Position numbers and translations under genes: made by a program | Notes under the pieces: generated by a model | Databases searched by the model: none | Seen by the model: only the letters and a program-made list of their open reading frames with translations | What the model was told of the DNA's origin: nothing | Assembly: GCA_963847145.1 (NCBI GenBank) | Contig: CAWJYN010000003.1 | Coordinates: 1,178,001 to 1,242,000 of the forward strand | Direction of reading: 5' to 3' | Length of the DNA stretch: 64,000 nucleotides | DNA from: JABFRJ01 sp963847145 | Lineage (GTDB): Bacteria; Pseudomonadota; Alphaproteobacteria; Rhizobiales; Hyphomicrobiaceae | Shown: one piece after another, positions 1-8,327 of the stretch | How positions within the stretch are numbered: the stretch's first letter is position 1 | Layout of the letters: the number at the start of each line of letters is the position of its first letter

Positions 1-441
1 CTCCTGAAATCCCCAGCGCCGGTAGAAAGCCCGGACACTGTCATCGAGCGGGTGGGTGATAGCACCAAAGCTACCGATCTCGCGCGACGCCCGAACCGCC
101 GTCTTGAGGGCGAACAACAAAAGTGATCGCGCGTGGCCTTGTCCCTGATGATCCTTGTGGATGGCCAGTTGCCCTAGCAGCGTGACGGGCACAGCGTCTG
201 GCTTGTTGCGCTGGTGTGACTTTGGCAGAAACGCGCGCTCGATCTGGGCTGAGCTTAAGGTCACGTAGCCGACGATCTCGCCGGTGGCGCTGTCACAGAT
301 GACGTTGGTGCGCGACACCCCGCTCGCGTGATTGGCCCAGGCGCGCTGCCGGAACCAAGCGTTCAACGAGTCGCGGCCGCAATCAAATGTGCTGCGATCA
401 TCGGTCTCGGCCAGCGGACGCGGTGGCGTCACCGCTGCCAT
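1..441 (-). CDS. GNAT acetyltransferase toxin, TacT-like (3' end cut off)
   Basis: The reading frame starts at the ATG complementary to 439-441 and stays open to base 1, giving 147 residues without a stop, so the C-terminus lies outside the window. The translation has GNAT character: a central strand region with IVGYVTLSSAQIE, then a Q-G-Q-G-H-A acetyl-CoA loop and an AFYRRWGF segment near the end. The start overlaps the end of the upstream DUF1778 gene by 13 bp. This is the usual arrangement of TacAT type II toxin-antitoxin pairs, whose toxins acetylate aminoacyl-tRNA. The target here is inferred from the family and the pairing, not seen. Confidence 0.82.
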   Translation of the reverse strand, partial: MAAVTPPRPLAETDDRSTFDCGRDSLNAWFRQRAWANHASGVSRTNVICDSATGEIVGYVTLSSAQIERAFLPKSHQRNKPDAVPVTLLGQLAIHKDHQGQGHARSLLLFALKTAVRASREIGSFGAITHPLDDSVRAFYRRWGFQE

Positions 442-692
442 GTGGGGACCTTGGCGGCGAGGTCCTTGAGGCCGGGGATGTCCTGAGCTGGCTGCTGGCT
501 CCAGGCTTCGAAGGCCTCCCAATCAATGGCCGGGATGGTGATGATGCGCCGCTCCAGCATTTCGCTTTCGGCGGCCTCGACCGCCGTCCGGCGGACGAAC
601 TCGCTCAGACTGGTGCGCGACTGCTCACTCGCCGCCTCAAGTATGGCGCGCTCTTCCTGGCTGACGCGGACGCTGAGGACGGTGGTGGACAT
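429..692 (-). CDS. DUF1778 antitoxin, TacA-like
   Basis: This 87-residue protein begins with a ribbon-helix-helix pattern (LSVRVSQEERAILEAASE) and a second helix containing SLSEFVRRTAVEAA, the signature of DUF1778 antitoxins. The C-terminal tail, roughly residues 50-87, is rich in W, P and acidic residues and would be the part that wraps the partner acetyltransferase. It is encoded directly upstream of the GNAT gene and overlaps it, so the two are probably co-transcribed, with the antitoxin-DNA complex repressing the promoter as in the family. Confidence 0.85.
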   Translation of the reverse strand: MSTTVLSVRVSQEERAILEAASEQSRTSLSEFVRRTAVEAAESEMLERRIITIPAIDWEAFEAWSQQPAQDIPGLKDLAAKVPTWQR

Positions 693-873
693 GGGGAGTG
701 ATCCGTCGGAGTAGATGACTTGTATGACAATGGCATACGATCAATGCTTGATTTCAATGGTCAGTCCTTTGCCTCGGCAGCTTGCCCACCCCCCACCTTT
801 GACACTCCCGCCGCCGCGTGCGATGGGGTGCGCTTCTCATTTGACCCCACATCGACACCGTAAAGGCTACCCC

Positions 874-1269
874 ATGTCGACAGCGACCAAAGCGGCGCGA
901 GGCACCAAACGGACGTGCCAAAATTCTGATTGCGGATCAAGATATTACGATCTGCAGCGACAGCCCGCCGAGTGCCCGATGTGCGGCACCGTGTACGTGC
1001 CGCCGGTGGCAGCCCCGGTTGGTGCGGCCCAGGCGGCGGCCGATAAACTGCGCGCCAAGCCGATTGTGAAGCCCGACTTCGAGCTGGCGGCGGATGCCGA
1101 TGCCAAGGCCGACGATCTGGCGGATGGCGAAGAAGCGCTGGCCGACATCGAAGTGGCCGAAGAGGCGGGCGTTGCCGAGGGCGACGAGACGTTCCTCGAA
1201 GAAGAAGAAGATGCTGGCAGCGACGTTGCTGGCCTGGTCGAAGGCGGCGAAGAGCCGGAAGAGCAGTGA
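874..1269 (+). CDS. TIGR02300 family (FYDLN acid) protein
   Basis: This 131-residue protein has an N-terminal zinc-ribbon-like segment, RGTKRTCQNSDCGSRYYDL, followed by CPMCG, and then a long acidic tail rich in E, D and A. Four cysteines in two pairs and the YYDL motif match the alphaproteobacterial FYDLN-acid family, whose function is not known. The ATG at 874 is chosen because the family motif begins 12 residues later; the frame extends upstream without family sequence. A clear intrinsic terminator follows 8 bases after the stop. Confidence 0.85.
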   Translation: MSTATKAARGTKRTCQNSDCGSRYYDLQRQPAECPMCGTVYVPPVAAPVGAAQAAADKLRAKPIVKPDFELAADADAKADDLADGEEALADIEVAEEAGVAEGDETFLEEEEDAGSDVAGLVEGGEEPEEQ

Positions 1270-1277
1270 TCACATCA

Positions 1278-1308
1278 GGGGCTGCTCCTAATTGGGCAGC
1301 CCCTTTTT
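1278..1308 (+). terminator. Rho-independent terminator
   Basis: A perfect 8-bp stem, GGGGCTGC at 1278-1285 and GCAGCCCC at 1296-1303, is followed by TTTTT. It ends the TIGR02300 gene. The facing carbonic anhydrase gene stops just downstream at 1316. Confidence 0.85.
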
Positions 1309-1315
1309 CGTATGA

Positions 1316-1954
1316 CTAAACCGCAACGAACTGCTGCGTGGCCTGATTCAGAACTTCCAGCGTGCCGGTGGCGATATCGAAATAGGCGCCATGCAGCGCC
1401 ACGCGGCCCTTGCCCTCCAAAATCTGGATGCATGGGAACGTCCGCAAGTTGGTGAGCGACATCTTCACCGCCTCATGCTCCATCGCAACGCGCAACTGCG
1501 GCCCGGTCAACTCCGGCTTTGTCTTGCGCAAGTGTTCCAGTGGCTCATCGAGCATCGACATCCAGTTGCGAATGAACGCCGCTTCGGTCTGCCGCGTGGC
1601 CTCGTGATCGATGCAGGCGCGCACGCCGCCGCAACCGGAATGCCCCATCACCACGATGTGTTTGACGCGCAGGTTCAGCGCCGCAAATTCCAATGCGGCG
1701 GAGACGCCATGATACTTGCCACTGGTCTCGAAGGGCGGCACCAGATTGGCGACGTTGCGGACCACGAACAGTTCGCCGGGCATGGCTGAGAAAATCGTTT
1801 CGGGATCGACCCGGCTGTCGCAGCACGAGACCATCATCACGTCGGGGCTTTGGCCGTACTGCGCCAGGGTCTCGTAGTGGTCCTGGTTGGACACGAAGTG
1901 GCGGTATTTGAAGCGCCGGAACCGGTCGGTCAGGTGATCGGGGAAGAGCGACAT
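1316..1954 (-). CDS. Beta-class carbonic anhydrase
   Basis: This 212-residue enzyme interconverts CO2 and bicarbonate. Beta-class zinc ligands are visible: Cys and Asp in the CCDSR motif (about residues 44-48) and His and Cys in HSGCGGVRA (about residue 105). Length fits the bacterial family. The ATG at 1954 is preferred because AAGG lies 8 bases upstream; another ATG at 1969 would add five residues but has no ribosome-binding site. The gene is convergent with the TIGR02300 gene. The next gene upstream ends about 50 bases away, so it may be read from the same transcript as the pyridoxal kinase. Confidence 0.92.
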   Translation of the reverse strand: MSLFPDHLTDRFRRFKYRHFVSNQDHYETLAQYGQSPDVMMVSCCDSRVDPETIFSAMPGELFVVRNVANLVPPFETSGKYHGVSAALEFAALNLRVKHIVVMGHSGCGGVRACIDHEATRQTEAAFIRNWMSMLDEPLEHLRKTKPELTGPQLRVAMEHEAVKMSLTNLRTFPCIQILEGKGRVALHGAYFDIATGTLEVLNQATQQFVAV

Positions 1955-2004
1955 CAGGGCAACCTTCATCAGCAATGGTGCGGCGCAGCGCGCCTTGTTT
2001 CTAT

Positions 2005-2820
2005 CTAGGGCTTGCGACGGCCCAAAGCCAGTGCCGCCAAGGCGGGAATGAGCGCCATCTCTGGTTGTCCGGCGCTGGCTGTCAGAATGCGGTCGATCAT
2101 GGCCACGGACTTGGACAAGCTTTCGGCCACGGATTCGTTGCGGCCAAGGCGGCCGGCCAAAAACAGCGCCGCCAAGAGATCGCCGGTGCCGTTCGGCGCA
2201 TCTGTTCGTTGCATGACTGTGACCTGATCTGCAGCGGCCGGCGACACCGCCAGCGTTGCGAGCTTGCCAACGCCATCCGGGATCGACGTCGCGACGATGA
2301 GTGGGCGCGCCAGGGCATGGGCCGCAGCAATGGCGTCGGCCGGACTTGCCACACGCCGCTCTGCCAGCCACGCCAATTCAAAGCGGTTGGGCGTAACAAT
2401 ATCGGCTACGGGCACCAGCTCCGCCCGGATCGCCTCGGCGGCTGCGGCTTCGATGTAAATGCCCTTCGGATCGTCGCCGATGACAGGGTCGCAAAGGTAC
2501 GTCAGCGCCGGTGACGCCGCCCTGCAGCGCGCCACCGTGTCCGCCACAACGCGCGCATGACCGGCGCTCGGCAGATAACCCGAGAGCATAGCATCGATGG
2601 CCGCCAGCCGACCGTTGCTGACCAGCGTCGCGACCATGCCAGCGAGCACGTCCGGCGCGACCCGCGTCCCGCTGGTCGGCTGGCGGCCCGGATGGTTCGC
2701 CAGCAGCACCGTTGGCAGCGCGATCACCTCATGGCCCAGCGCGTGCAACGCCGGCAGTATCGCCGACAGCCCCACATGCCCGCTCGCCACCTGTGAGGAT
2801 ATCGCCAGAATACGTGCCAT
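2005..2820 (-). CDS. pdxY: Pyridoxal kinase (PfkB/ribokinase fold)
   Basis: This 271-residue protein phosphorylates pyridoxal or related B6 vitamers to give PLP. The N-terminus reads ILAISSQVASGHVGLSAILP, and the segment LPTVLLANHPG follows, both characteristic of PdxY/PdxK. The catalytic anion-hole motif NGTGDLLAALFL is near residue 220. The ATG at 2820 overlaps the TGA of the upstream FAD oxidoreductase as TGATG, so translation is probably coupled. Assignment to PdxY rather than PdxK is from general similarity and not certain. Confidence 0.88.
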   Translation of the reverse strand: MARILAISSQVASGHVGLSAILPALHALGHEVIALPTVLLANHPGRQPTSGTRVAPDVLAGMVATLVSNGRLAAIDAMLSGYLPSAGHARVVADTVARCRAASPALTYLCDPVIGDDPKGIYIEAAAAEAIRAELVPVADIVTPNRFELAWLAERRVASPADAIAAAHALARPLIVATSIPDGVGKLATLAVSPAAADQVTVMQRTDAPNGTGDLLAALFLAGRLGRNESVAESLSKSVAMIDRILTASAGQPEMALIPALAALALGRRKP

Positions 2821-4007
2821 CAGATCACATTCAGTTCGAACAATGGCCGCTGCTCGAGGATGCGCTCGCAGCCAAAACACGTCAGATCAATTGAGGTAAA
2901 CCGCCCATGCAGAATGAGTTCGGCGATACCGCGCCCGGCGGCATAGGCCTGTTGCAAGCCATGGCCGGAAAAGCCGGTCACAACGAGCATGTTCTTGAGC
3001 GCTGGATGACGCCCGATGATCGCGTTCTGATCGAGCGTGTTGTAGTCGTAGTAACCGGCCCAGGCACTCAGGACCTTCAAACTTTCGAACACCGGCACGC
3101 GGGCGGCCAGCGCTGGCCAGACCACGTCTTCATAGAGCGCGTAGTCGATGTGTTCGAGATCCTCGGCAGGTGGCTCATCGGCCTCATCTGGCGAGATGCC
3201 GCAGATGAACGTGCGACCCTCGGGCCGGAACCAGACGCCGCCGGGATCAACCGTCAGTGGGCTCTTGCGAAGCGCTTCCGTCGCCTCGCGGCTGTCGACG
3301 ACATAGACGTATCGCTTTCTCGGCTCGACCGGCAGCGCGATGCCGGCCAGCCGGCCAACTGCTCCGGACCAGGCGCCCGCTGCGTTCACGACGTCGCCCA
3401 CAGCGATCCGCCGCCCGCTGGCGCACGTCACCGTTTCGATGCGTGGACCCGCCATTTCGAAGTTGGCTACCATGTCCTGAATCAGCTCAGCGCCCTTGGC
3501 CACGGCCGCTTTGCGGAGCAACGCAGAAAGGATCACCGGATCGAGCCAACCTTCGCCCTTGGCGCCGAAACTGCCCAGCGCGACGCCCTCGGTTGCCAGC
3601 CATGGAAACTGCCTGGACAACGCCGCCGGGTCGAGCAGATGCGTCACGCCACCGTGCGCCGTCTGTGTCGCTGCATTGAGACGCAGCACCGCTTCGCCCG
3701 CTGTCGACGCCAGAATAAGGTAGCCTCGCTCGCGGAAGCCGGGATCGGCGTCGTCACCAAAACGCTCTTTCAGCTCACCCAGCAATGTCAAGGTCGCTTG
3801 CGACAGCAGGATATTCTGCGGGGTCGAGAATTGATGGCGGATGCCGCCGGCCGAGCGCGGCGTGCTCGCCTCGCGGAACGATGTATCGCGCTCGATGATG
3901 ACAACACGGCGCGGCGGGCTGGCTGCGTGCGTCAGGGCATAGGCCGTGGCGCTGCCCATGATGCCGCCGCCGATGATCACCACGTCTGCTGTTTCTGATG
4001 CCTGCAT
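2820..4007 (-). CDS. FAD-dependent oxidoreductase, DAO family (FOXRED1/sarcosine-oxidase-like)
   Basis: This 395-residue protein starts MQASETADVVIIGGGIMG, a dinucleotide-binding GxGxxG loop. It continues through a DAO-type fold with GGVWFRPEGRTFICGISPDE and the C-terminal FAD-binding segment TGFSGHGLQQAYAAGRGIAEL. The family oxidises amine or amino-acid substrates; the substrate here is unknown. The ATG at 4007 is chosen because the Rossmann motif follows directly and an AAGG lies upstream. It is translationally coupled to a pyridoxal kinase, which hints at amino-acid or PLP-linked metabolism but does not prove it. Confidence 0.85.
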   Translation of the reverse strand: MQASETADVVIIGGGIMGSATAYALTHAASPPRRVVIIERDTSFREASTPRSAGGIRHQFSTPQNILLSQATLTLLGELKERFGDDADPGFRERGYLILASTAGEAVLRLNAATQTAHGGVTHLLDPAALSRQFPWLATEGVALGSFGAKGEGWLDPVILSALLRKAAVAKGAELIQDMVANFEMAGPRIETVTCASGRRIAVGDVVNAAGAWSGAVGRLAGIALPVEPRKRYVYVVDSREATEALRKSPLTVDPGGVWFRPEGRTFICGISPDEADEPPAEDLEHIDYALYEDVVWPALAARVPVFESLKVLSAWAGYYDYNTLDQNAIIGRHPALKNMLVVTGFSGHGLQQAYAAGRGIAELILHGRFTSIDLTCFGCERILEQRPLFELNVI

Positions 4008-4100
4008 GAGTCGCCGCCTTCGATCCTCGCAGTGCACTGTTGCCTTGGCCGCCGCCGAATGCCAAGTGCTCGCCATCCTGCTCAACACCGGAGTGTTCCG

Positions 4101-4979
4101 ATGACCTTTCGTCCGACCCGCAGTGCACTTTATATGCCCGGTTCAAATGCGCGTGCCCTTGAGAAGGCCAAGACGCTGGCCGCCGATGCTGTGATCCTCG
4201 ATCTGGAGGACGCCGTCGCGCCGGATCAAAAAGACATTGCTCGCGCACAGGTTTGCGCTGCCGTGGCCGCCGGCGGTTTTGGTCCGCGCCAGGTTGTCAT
4301 CCGGATCAATGCGCTGGACACGCCGTGGGGTACCGCCGACATCGCTGCGGCTGCTCAGGCTAAGCCGGATGCCATCCTGGTGCCCAAGCCCAACGATGCG
4401 GCCGACATCCAGCGCGCTGCCGATGCCTTGCGCCGCGCTGGCGCGGCCGATAGCACGAAGCTGTGGGCGATGGTCGAAACGCCGTTGGCGATCTTGAATA
4501 TCCGGGAGTTGGCTGGTGCTGCGCGTCATGCCGGCTCGCCGCTGACCTGCCTTGTGCTCGGCACTAACGATCTGGTCAAAGAAACCCGCGCTGAACTGGA
4601 CGGCCACCGCACGGCTGCGCTCTACTGGCTCTCAGCCACGGTCACTGCTGCCCGCGCGTATGGCCTGGTCGTGCTCGATGGTGTGTACAATAACTTCAAA
4701 GATCTCGCGGGCCTGCAGCAAGAAGCGATGCAGGGCCGCATGCTGGGTTTCGATGGCAAGACGCTGATCCATCCGGACCAGATTTCTGCGGCTAACAGCG
4801 TCTTTGCGCCGGGCGCTGACGAAGTGACCTGGGCCCGCAAGATTCTTGCTGCGTTCGACATGCCAGAGAACAAGGGCCGCGGCGTGATCACGCTGGAGGG
4901 CAAGATGGTCGAATTGCTGCATGCGGACATGGCGCGCCGGACGGTCGGTCTTGCCGACGCCATTGCCGCGCGGGCGTGA
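4101..4979 (+). CDS. mcl2: CitE-like (3S)-malyl-CoA thioesterase / CoA-ester lyase family
   Basis: This 292-residue TIM-barrel protein of the HpcH/HpaI-CitE superfamily begins RSALYMPGSNARALEKA and carries the metal- and CoA-binding LDLEDAVAP motif (about residues 33-41), VETPLAI, and GFDGKTLIHPDQI. The sequence resembles malyl-CoA thioesterase (Mcl2 type) more than the lyase Mcl1. Mesaconyl-CoA hydratase lies 530 bases downstream on the same strand, which points to the ethylmalonyl-CoA pathway, where Mcl2 hydrolyses malyl-CoA to malate. The exact reaction is an inference from family and context. Confidence 0.8.
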   Translation: MTFRPTRSALYMPGSNARALEKAKTLAADAVILDLEDAVAPDQKDIARAQVCAAVAAGGFGPRQVVIRINALDTPWGTADIAAAAQAKPDAILVPKPNDAADIQRAADALRRAGAADSTKLWAMVETPLAILNIRELAGAARHAGSPLTCLVLGTNDLVKETRAELDGHRTAALYWLSATVTAARAYGLVVLDGVYNNFKDLAGLQQEAMQGRMLGFDGKTLIHPDQISAANSVFAPGADEVTWARKILAAFDMPENKGRGVITLEGKMVELLHADMARRTVGLADAIAARA

Positions 4980-5114
4980 GCGCAAAAAACGCTGCGTGTG
5001 CACCCCGTTTTTGCCATGCCCCAGTTCTGCCCAGTGATGAGCGAACCCCAGCCTTAAAGTGCCCTTAAGCCTTTTGCGGCTGTATGGCGCGAGTGGCCGG
5101 CCGGGGTTGTGTGT

Positions 5115-5441
5115 ATGCGTAGTCGAGGGTTCGCCGCAGCGAGTGTGGCCATGCTGCTTGTCAGCTGTGCGGCCAAGCCGCCGGTGCCGGGCGTGCGCGC
5201 CTTTCCACCCTGTGACACGATCGGCAGTACTGCGACGACCACCTCCCGTGGCGCCTCGCTGTTCTATGCCCAGCGCAGTCTCTCGCAGCTGTACCCCGAT
5301 GCACGCGGCGACCTGCTGGGCGTTGGCTACCGGCGCATCCGCGTGGTCGGGCGCAATTCGTCGTGTGGACCCTACAGGATCGGTGGCATCGATACGGGCC
5401 TGATCACGTGTACCGTCAGGGCGCGCATTTGCGGCCGTTGA
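5115..5441 (+). CDS. Small putative lipoprotein, unknown function
   Basis: This 108-residue protein starts MRSRGFAAASVAMLLVSCAA. That is a short positive n-region, a hydrophobic stretch and a lipobox-like LVSC, so the mature N-terminus would be a lipidated Cys at about residue 19. The rest holds several Cys (CDT, SSCGPY, TCTVRARICG) and no motif I recognise. A GTG two codons upstream could also be the start, and no strong ribosome-binding site is visible. It lies between the two ethylmalonyl-CoA pathway genes on the same strand. Confidence is moderate because it is short. Confidence 0.5.
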   Translation: MRSRGFAAASVAMLLVSCAAKPPVPGVRAFPPCDTIGSTATTTSRGASLFYAQRSLSQLYPDARGDLLGVGYRRIRVVGRNSSCGPYRIGGIDTGLITCTVRARICGR

Positions 5442-5478
5442 GCGGCATTGCCAAGACCCTTGGGTGCGGTGCAAAAAC

Positions 5479-5499
5479 CGGATGAAGCCGTTTCATCCG
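5479..5499 (+). other. Short hairpin just before the mesaconyl-CoA hydratase start
   Basis: The arms CGGATGAA (5479-5486) and TTCATCCG (5492-5499) form a perfect 8-bp stem ending 11 bases before the start codon. No T-run follows, so it is not a classic terminator. It might affect ribosome access or mRNA stability, or be chance. Confidence 0.4.
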
Positions 5500-5509
5500 C
5501 GAGGTTGCC

Positions 5510-6580
5510 ATGCCCAGTTCGAAAGCGTCCACCAAGACCAACCGCGGCAACTTTTTCGAAGATTTCCGCGTCGGCCAGGAGATCATCCACGCCACGCCGC
5601 GCACGATCTCACCCGGTGACGTCGCGCTGTACACCGCGCTCTATGGCAACCGCTTCGCCGTGCAGTCGTCGGACGCGTTCGCCAAGGCGCTCGGCCTGCC
5701 GCAGTCACCAATCGACGATCTTATTGTTTTTCATATTGTTTTCGGCAAGACCGTGCCGGACATTTCGCTCAATGCGGTGGCCAATCTCGGCTACGCGGAG
5801 TGCCGCTTTCTGAAGCTGGTGTTTGCGGGTGATACGCTGTCGGCCCGATCCGAGGTGATCGGCCTCAAAGAGAACTCGAACGGTGAGACCGGCGTGGTTT
5901 ATGTCCGCACGACCGGCCGCAATCAGCATGGCGAGATCGTGCTGACCTACGTCCGTTGGGTGATGGTCAGGAAGTCGCGCAAGGATGCACCGACACCTGC
6001 GGCCGTGGTGCCCAAACTCGAAGCTCTGGTTGCTTCCAACACGCTGGGCGACGCCCTGCCGAAGCTCGACGCTGCTGCCTACGACACCACCCTCAGCGGC
6101 TCACCGCATCGCTTTGGCGCCTATGTCCCCGGGGAGCGGATCGACCATGTTGACGGCGTCACCATTGAAGAGGCCGAGCACCAACTGGCGACCCGCCTCT
6201 ACCAGAACACCGCCAAGGTGCACTTTGATGGATTTGCCGCCCGCGACACCCGCTTCGGCCGGCGGCTGATCTACGGCGGCGTTGCAATCTCGTTGGCCCG
6301 GGCGCTGACTTTCAACGGGCTCGGTAACGCCTTTAAAATCGCTGCCATCAATGGCGGCAAGCACGTTGCTCCCCTGTTTTCGGGCGATACAGTTTATGCC
6401 TGGAGCGAGGTTCTGGAGACCGCGGGGGTTGGAAGCCGAAAAGATGTGGGCGCCCTGCGGCTTAGGACAGTCGCCACTAAAGACAGGCCGTGTGGCGCTT
6501 TTCCCTATAATAATGCGGCCCAAGACCCTGCTGACGGCGTCATACTGGACCTCGATTACTGGGTGTTATTGCCTTGCTGA
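5510..6580 (+). CDS. mch: Mesaconyl-CoA hydratase (beta-methylmalyl-CoA dehydratase), double MaoC fold
   Basis: This 356-residue protein matches the ethylmalonyl-CoA pathway hydratase closely: NFFEDFRVGQEIIHATPRT at the N-terminus, SLNAVANLGYAECRFL, GLKENSNGETGVVYVRT, and GERIDHVDGVTIEEAEHQL in the second hotdog half, ending ILDLDYWVLLP. It interconverts mesaconyl-C1-CoA and beta-methylmalyl-CoA during acetyl-CoA assimilation in bacteria lacking isocitrate lyase. GAGG lies five bases before the ATG. Together with the Mcl2-like gene upstream it marks the organism as an ethylmalonyl-CoA pathway user. Confidence 0.9.
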   Translation: MPSSKASTKTNRGNFFEDFRVGQEIIHATPRTISPGDVALYTALYGNRFAVQSSDAFAKALGLPQSPIDDLIVFHIVFGKTVPDISLNAVANLGYAECRFLKLVFAGDTLSARSEVIGLKENSNGETGVVYVRTTGRNQHGEIVLTYVRWVMVRKSRKDAPTPAAVVPKLEALVASNTLGDALPKLDAAAYDTTLSGSPHRFGAYVPGERIDHVDGVTIEEAEHQLATRLYQNTAKVHFDGFAARDTRFGRRLIYGGVAISLARALTFNGLGNAFKIAAINGGKHVAPLFSGDTVYAWSEVLETAGVGSRKDVGALRLRTVATKDRPCGAFPYNNAAQDPADGVILDLDYWVLLPC

Positions 6581-6727
6581 AGGCATCCCCGGTTGGAAGA
6601 CTTGGTTGGCGGGAAATTAACTCTTTGCCACTAGTTCTGAGAGGTGACAAAGCACCCGGCCGATGGCTGGGACCAGTAGACCTCTCAAAGGTGCGGTACC
6701 GGCGTTATCCGGTATCGCGGATGCCAA

Positions 6728-7699
6728 GTGACGAAACGGGTGGCAGTCATAGGAGCGGGCCTGGCGGGGCTTTCGGCAGCGCGCGTCCTGCGCCGCTCCG
6801 GCTGCTATGTGGAAGTGTTCGAGCAGGACCGGATCATCGGCGGCCGCATGGCGACAATGCGCCTCGGTCTGGCGTCTTTCGATGCCGGTGCACAATACTT
6901 GACCGCTCGCAGCGCCACTTTTCAGAAATATATCGATGAGCTGGTCGGCTCTGGTTACGCGACCCCGTGGGCGCCACGTGGCCTGAATGGCGAAGCCACC
7001 CCCACCATGCAGCAGTGGTTCGTTGGTACGCCCGGCATGAGCTCCATTCTGCGTCCACTGGCCGAAAGCGTGCGCATTCACACCAGCCGCCGCGTTCATA
7101 CGCTGAAGCGCACCGACAAGGGTTGGTATCTGTGGTTCGAAGATGAAACGGCCGCCGGGCCGTTCCATGCTGTGGTCTGTGCGGTGCCGGCGCGCGAAGC
7201 TTTGCTGCTGCTAGGCCGTATCGACCGGCTGGCCGAGCCGATCACGCGGGTGCGGATGTCGCCTTGCTGGGCCGTGATGGTCCGGCTCGATACACACCTG
7301 CTGCCTGAAAAAGAGGTTTACTCCGACATGAGCGAAGTCATTCGCTGGGTGTCGCGGAACAATGCCAAACCTGGCCGTACGGGCCGTGGCGATCAGGTCC
7401 TCATTCACGCGTCGCCGGCCTGGAGCCGCGAAACCGAGGACGCCGATCCGGAAGCGGTGGCCGAAGACCTGTGGGCCGAAGTGAGCCACGCGCTCGGCCT
7501 GGCGCCCACCCGGCCGGCTCAGATGTCAGCCTATCTGTGGAAACATGGCCTTGTGGACACGTCGCTGGGCGAGACGTTTTTGTTTTCAAGTGAAGACATG
7601 GTCGGCGTGACCGGTGACTGGTGCCTTGGGCGCCTTGCAGAACATGCCTTTGATAGCGGTGCGCGCCTCGGCCGGGTCGTGATGGATGCGCTCGATTGA
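6728..7699 (+). CDS. FAD/NAD(P)-dependent amine-oxidase-like protein
   Basis: This 323-residue protein begins TKRVAVIGAGLAGLSAARVL, a dinucleotide-binding loop, followed by EVFEQDRIIGGRMAT (the E-x-x-x-x-GGR motif of the amine oxidase/renalase group) and AGAQYLTARS. The C-terminus VGVTGDWCLGRLAEHAFDSG completes the FAD site. The start is a GTG at 6728, the only candidate before the Rossmann motif. It stands alone between mch and tRNA-Gly. The substrate is not predictable; bacterial members are usually annotated only as NAD(P)-binding or renalase-like. Confidence 0.8.
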   Translation: MTKRVAVIGAGLAGLSAARVLRRSGCYVEVFEQDRIIGGRMATMRLGLASFDAGAQYLTARSATFQKYIDELVGSGYATPWAPRGLNGEATPTMQQWFVGTPGMSSILRPLAESVRIHTSRRVHTLKRTDKGWYLWFEDETAAGPFHAVVCAVPAREALLLLGRIDRLAEPITRVRMSPCWAVMVRLDTHLLPEKEVYSDMSEVIRWVSRNNAKPGRTGRGDQVLIHASPAWSRETEDADPEAVAEDLWAEVSHALGLAPTRPAQMSAYLWKHGLVDTSLGETFLFSSEDMVGVTGDWCLGRLAEHAFDSGARLGRVVMDALD

Positions 7700-7848
7700 G
7701 CGAAACGGGCTGCAGCAGCCGCAAATCCAAGTTCCTTCGCGGTACTTTCGACACCTGCGAGGTTGCCACCAAGATTGGCTTGCCAAGCCAATCGCCGTTG
7801 TGCATAAGAACCGAACCACGTTGGCGTCAGCCGACGATACCCATGGAA

Positions 7849-7923
<75 letters not shown>

Positions 7924-8327
7924 AAACATCTCCGAACTCGAATTCGATCGCGGCGGGAAACGCTTAGGCGTTTCCTGGGGCGTTTGGACGTCGGCATACT
8001 TTCTGACCGGCAAGGTCAACTGGCACCAACCGGTTATCCGTATCCCCCACGCTCGAACAGCCTAGAGAACTCTTTGGAGGGGCAGGAGTGGGTTGCCTAC
8101 GTCTATTTCGGTGCTTTTTCGAGTAACGCCAAGACGTTAATGCTGAGCCTGCTGAGATCAACGGCGTACCAACTGGGTGCGGCCGCAGATCTGACATTGA
8201 TCTGCCGGGGCCAACTCCAAGTCGTTCAGAGTATTTCGCGTGAGCGTTCAAAGTACATTTGTGCCGTCCAGCCGGCTTTGTAGTGCTGTGGCATGTGCAG
8301 GCCATGCCGTGGGATGGGGGGCGGCCC
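7924..8327. other. Intergenic stretch after tRNA-Gly, no gene recognised
   Basis: About 400 bases between the tRNA and the first glycosyltransferase. Open frames here do not look like protein, and I found no repeat of the tRNA 3' end. It presumably holds the promoter for the glycosyltransferase pair. Confidence 0.5.

Noticed and set aside
2907..3998. Long open frame of about 363 codons antisense to the FAD oxidoreductase gene
   Set aside because: Its composition follows from GC-rich coding on the other strand, it shows no family motif, and the oxidoreductase has clear Rossmann and FAD motifs.
4981..5016. AT-rich imperfect hairpin after the malyl-CoA thioesterase as a terminator
   Set aside because: The stem is mostly A-T with a bulge and no clear T-run follows.
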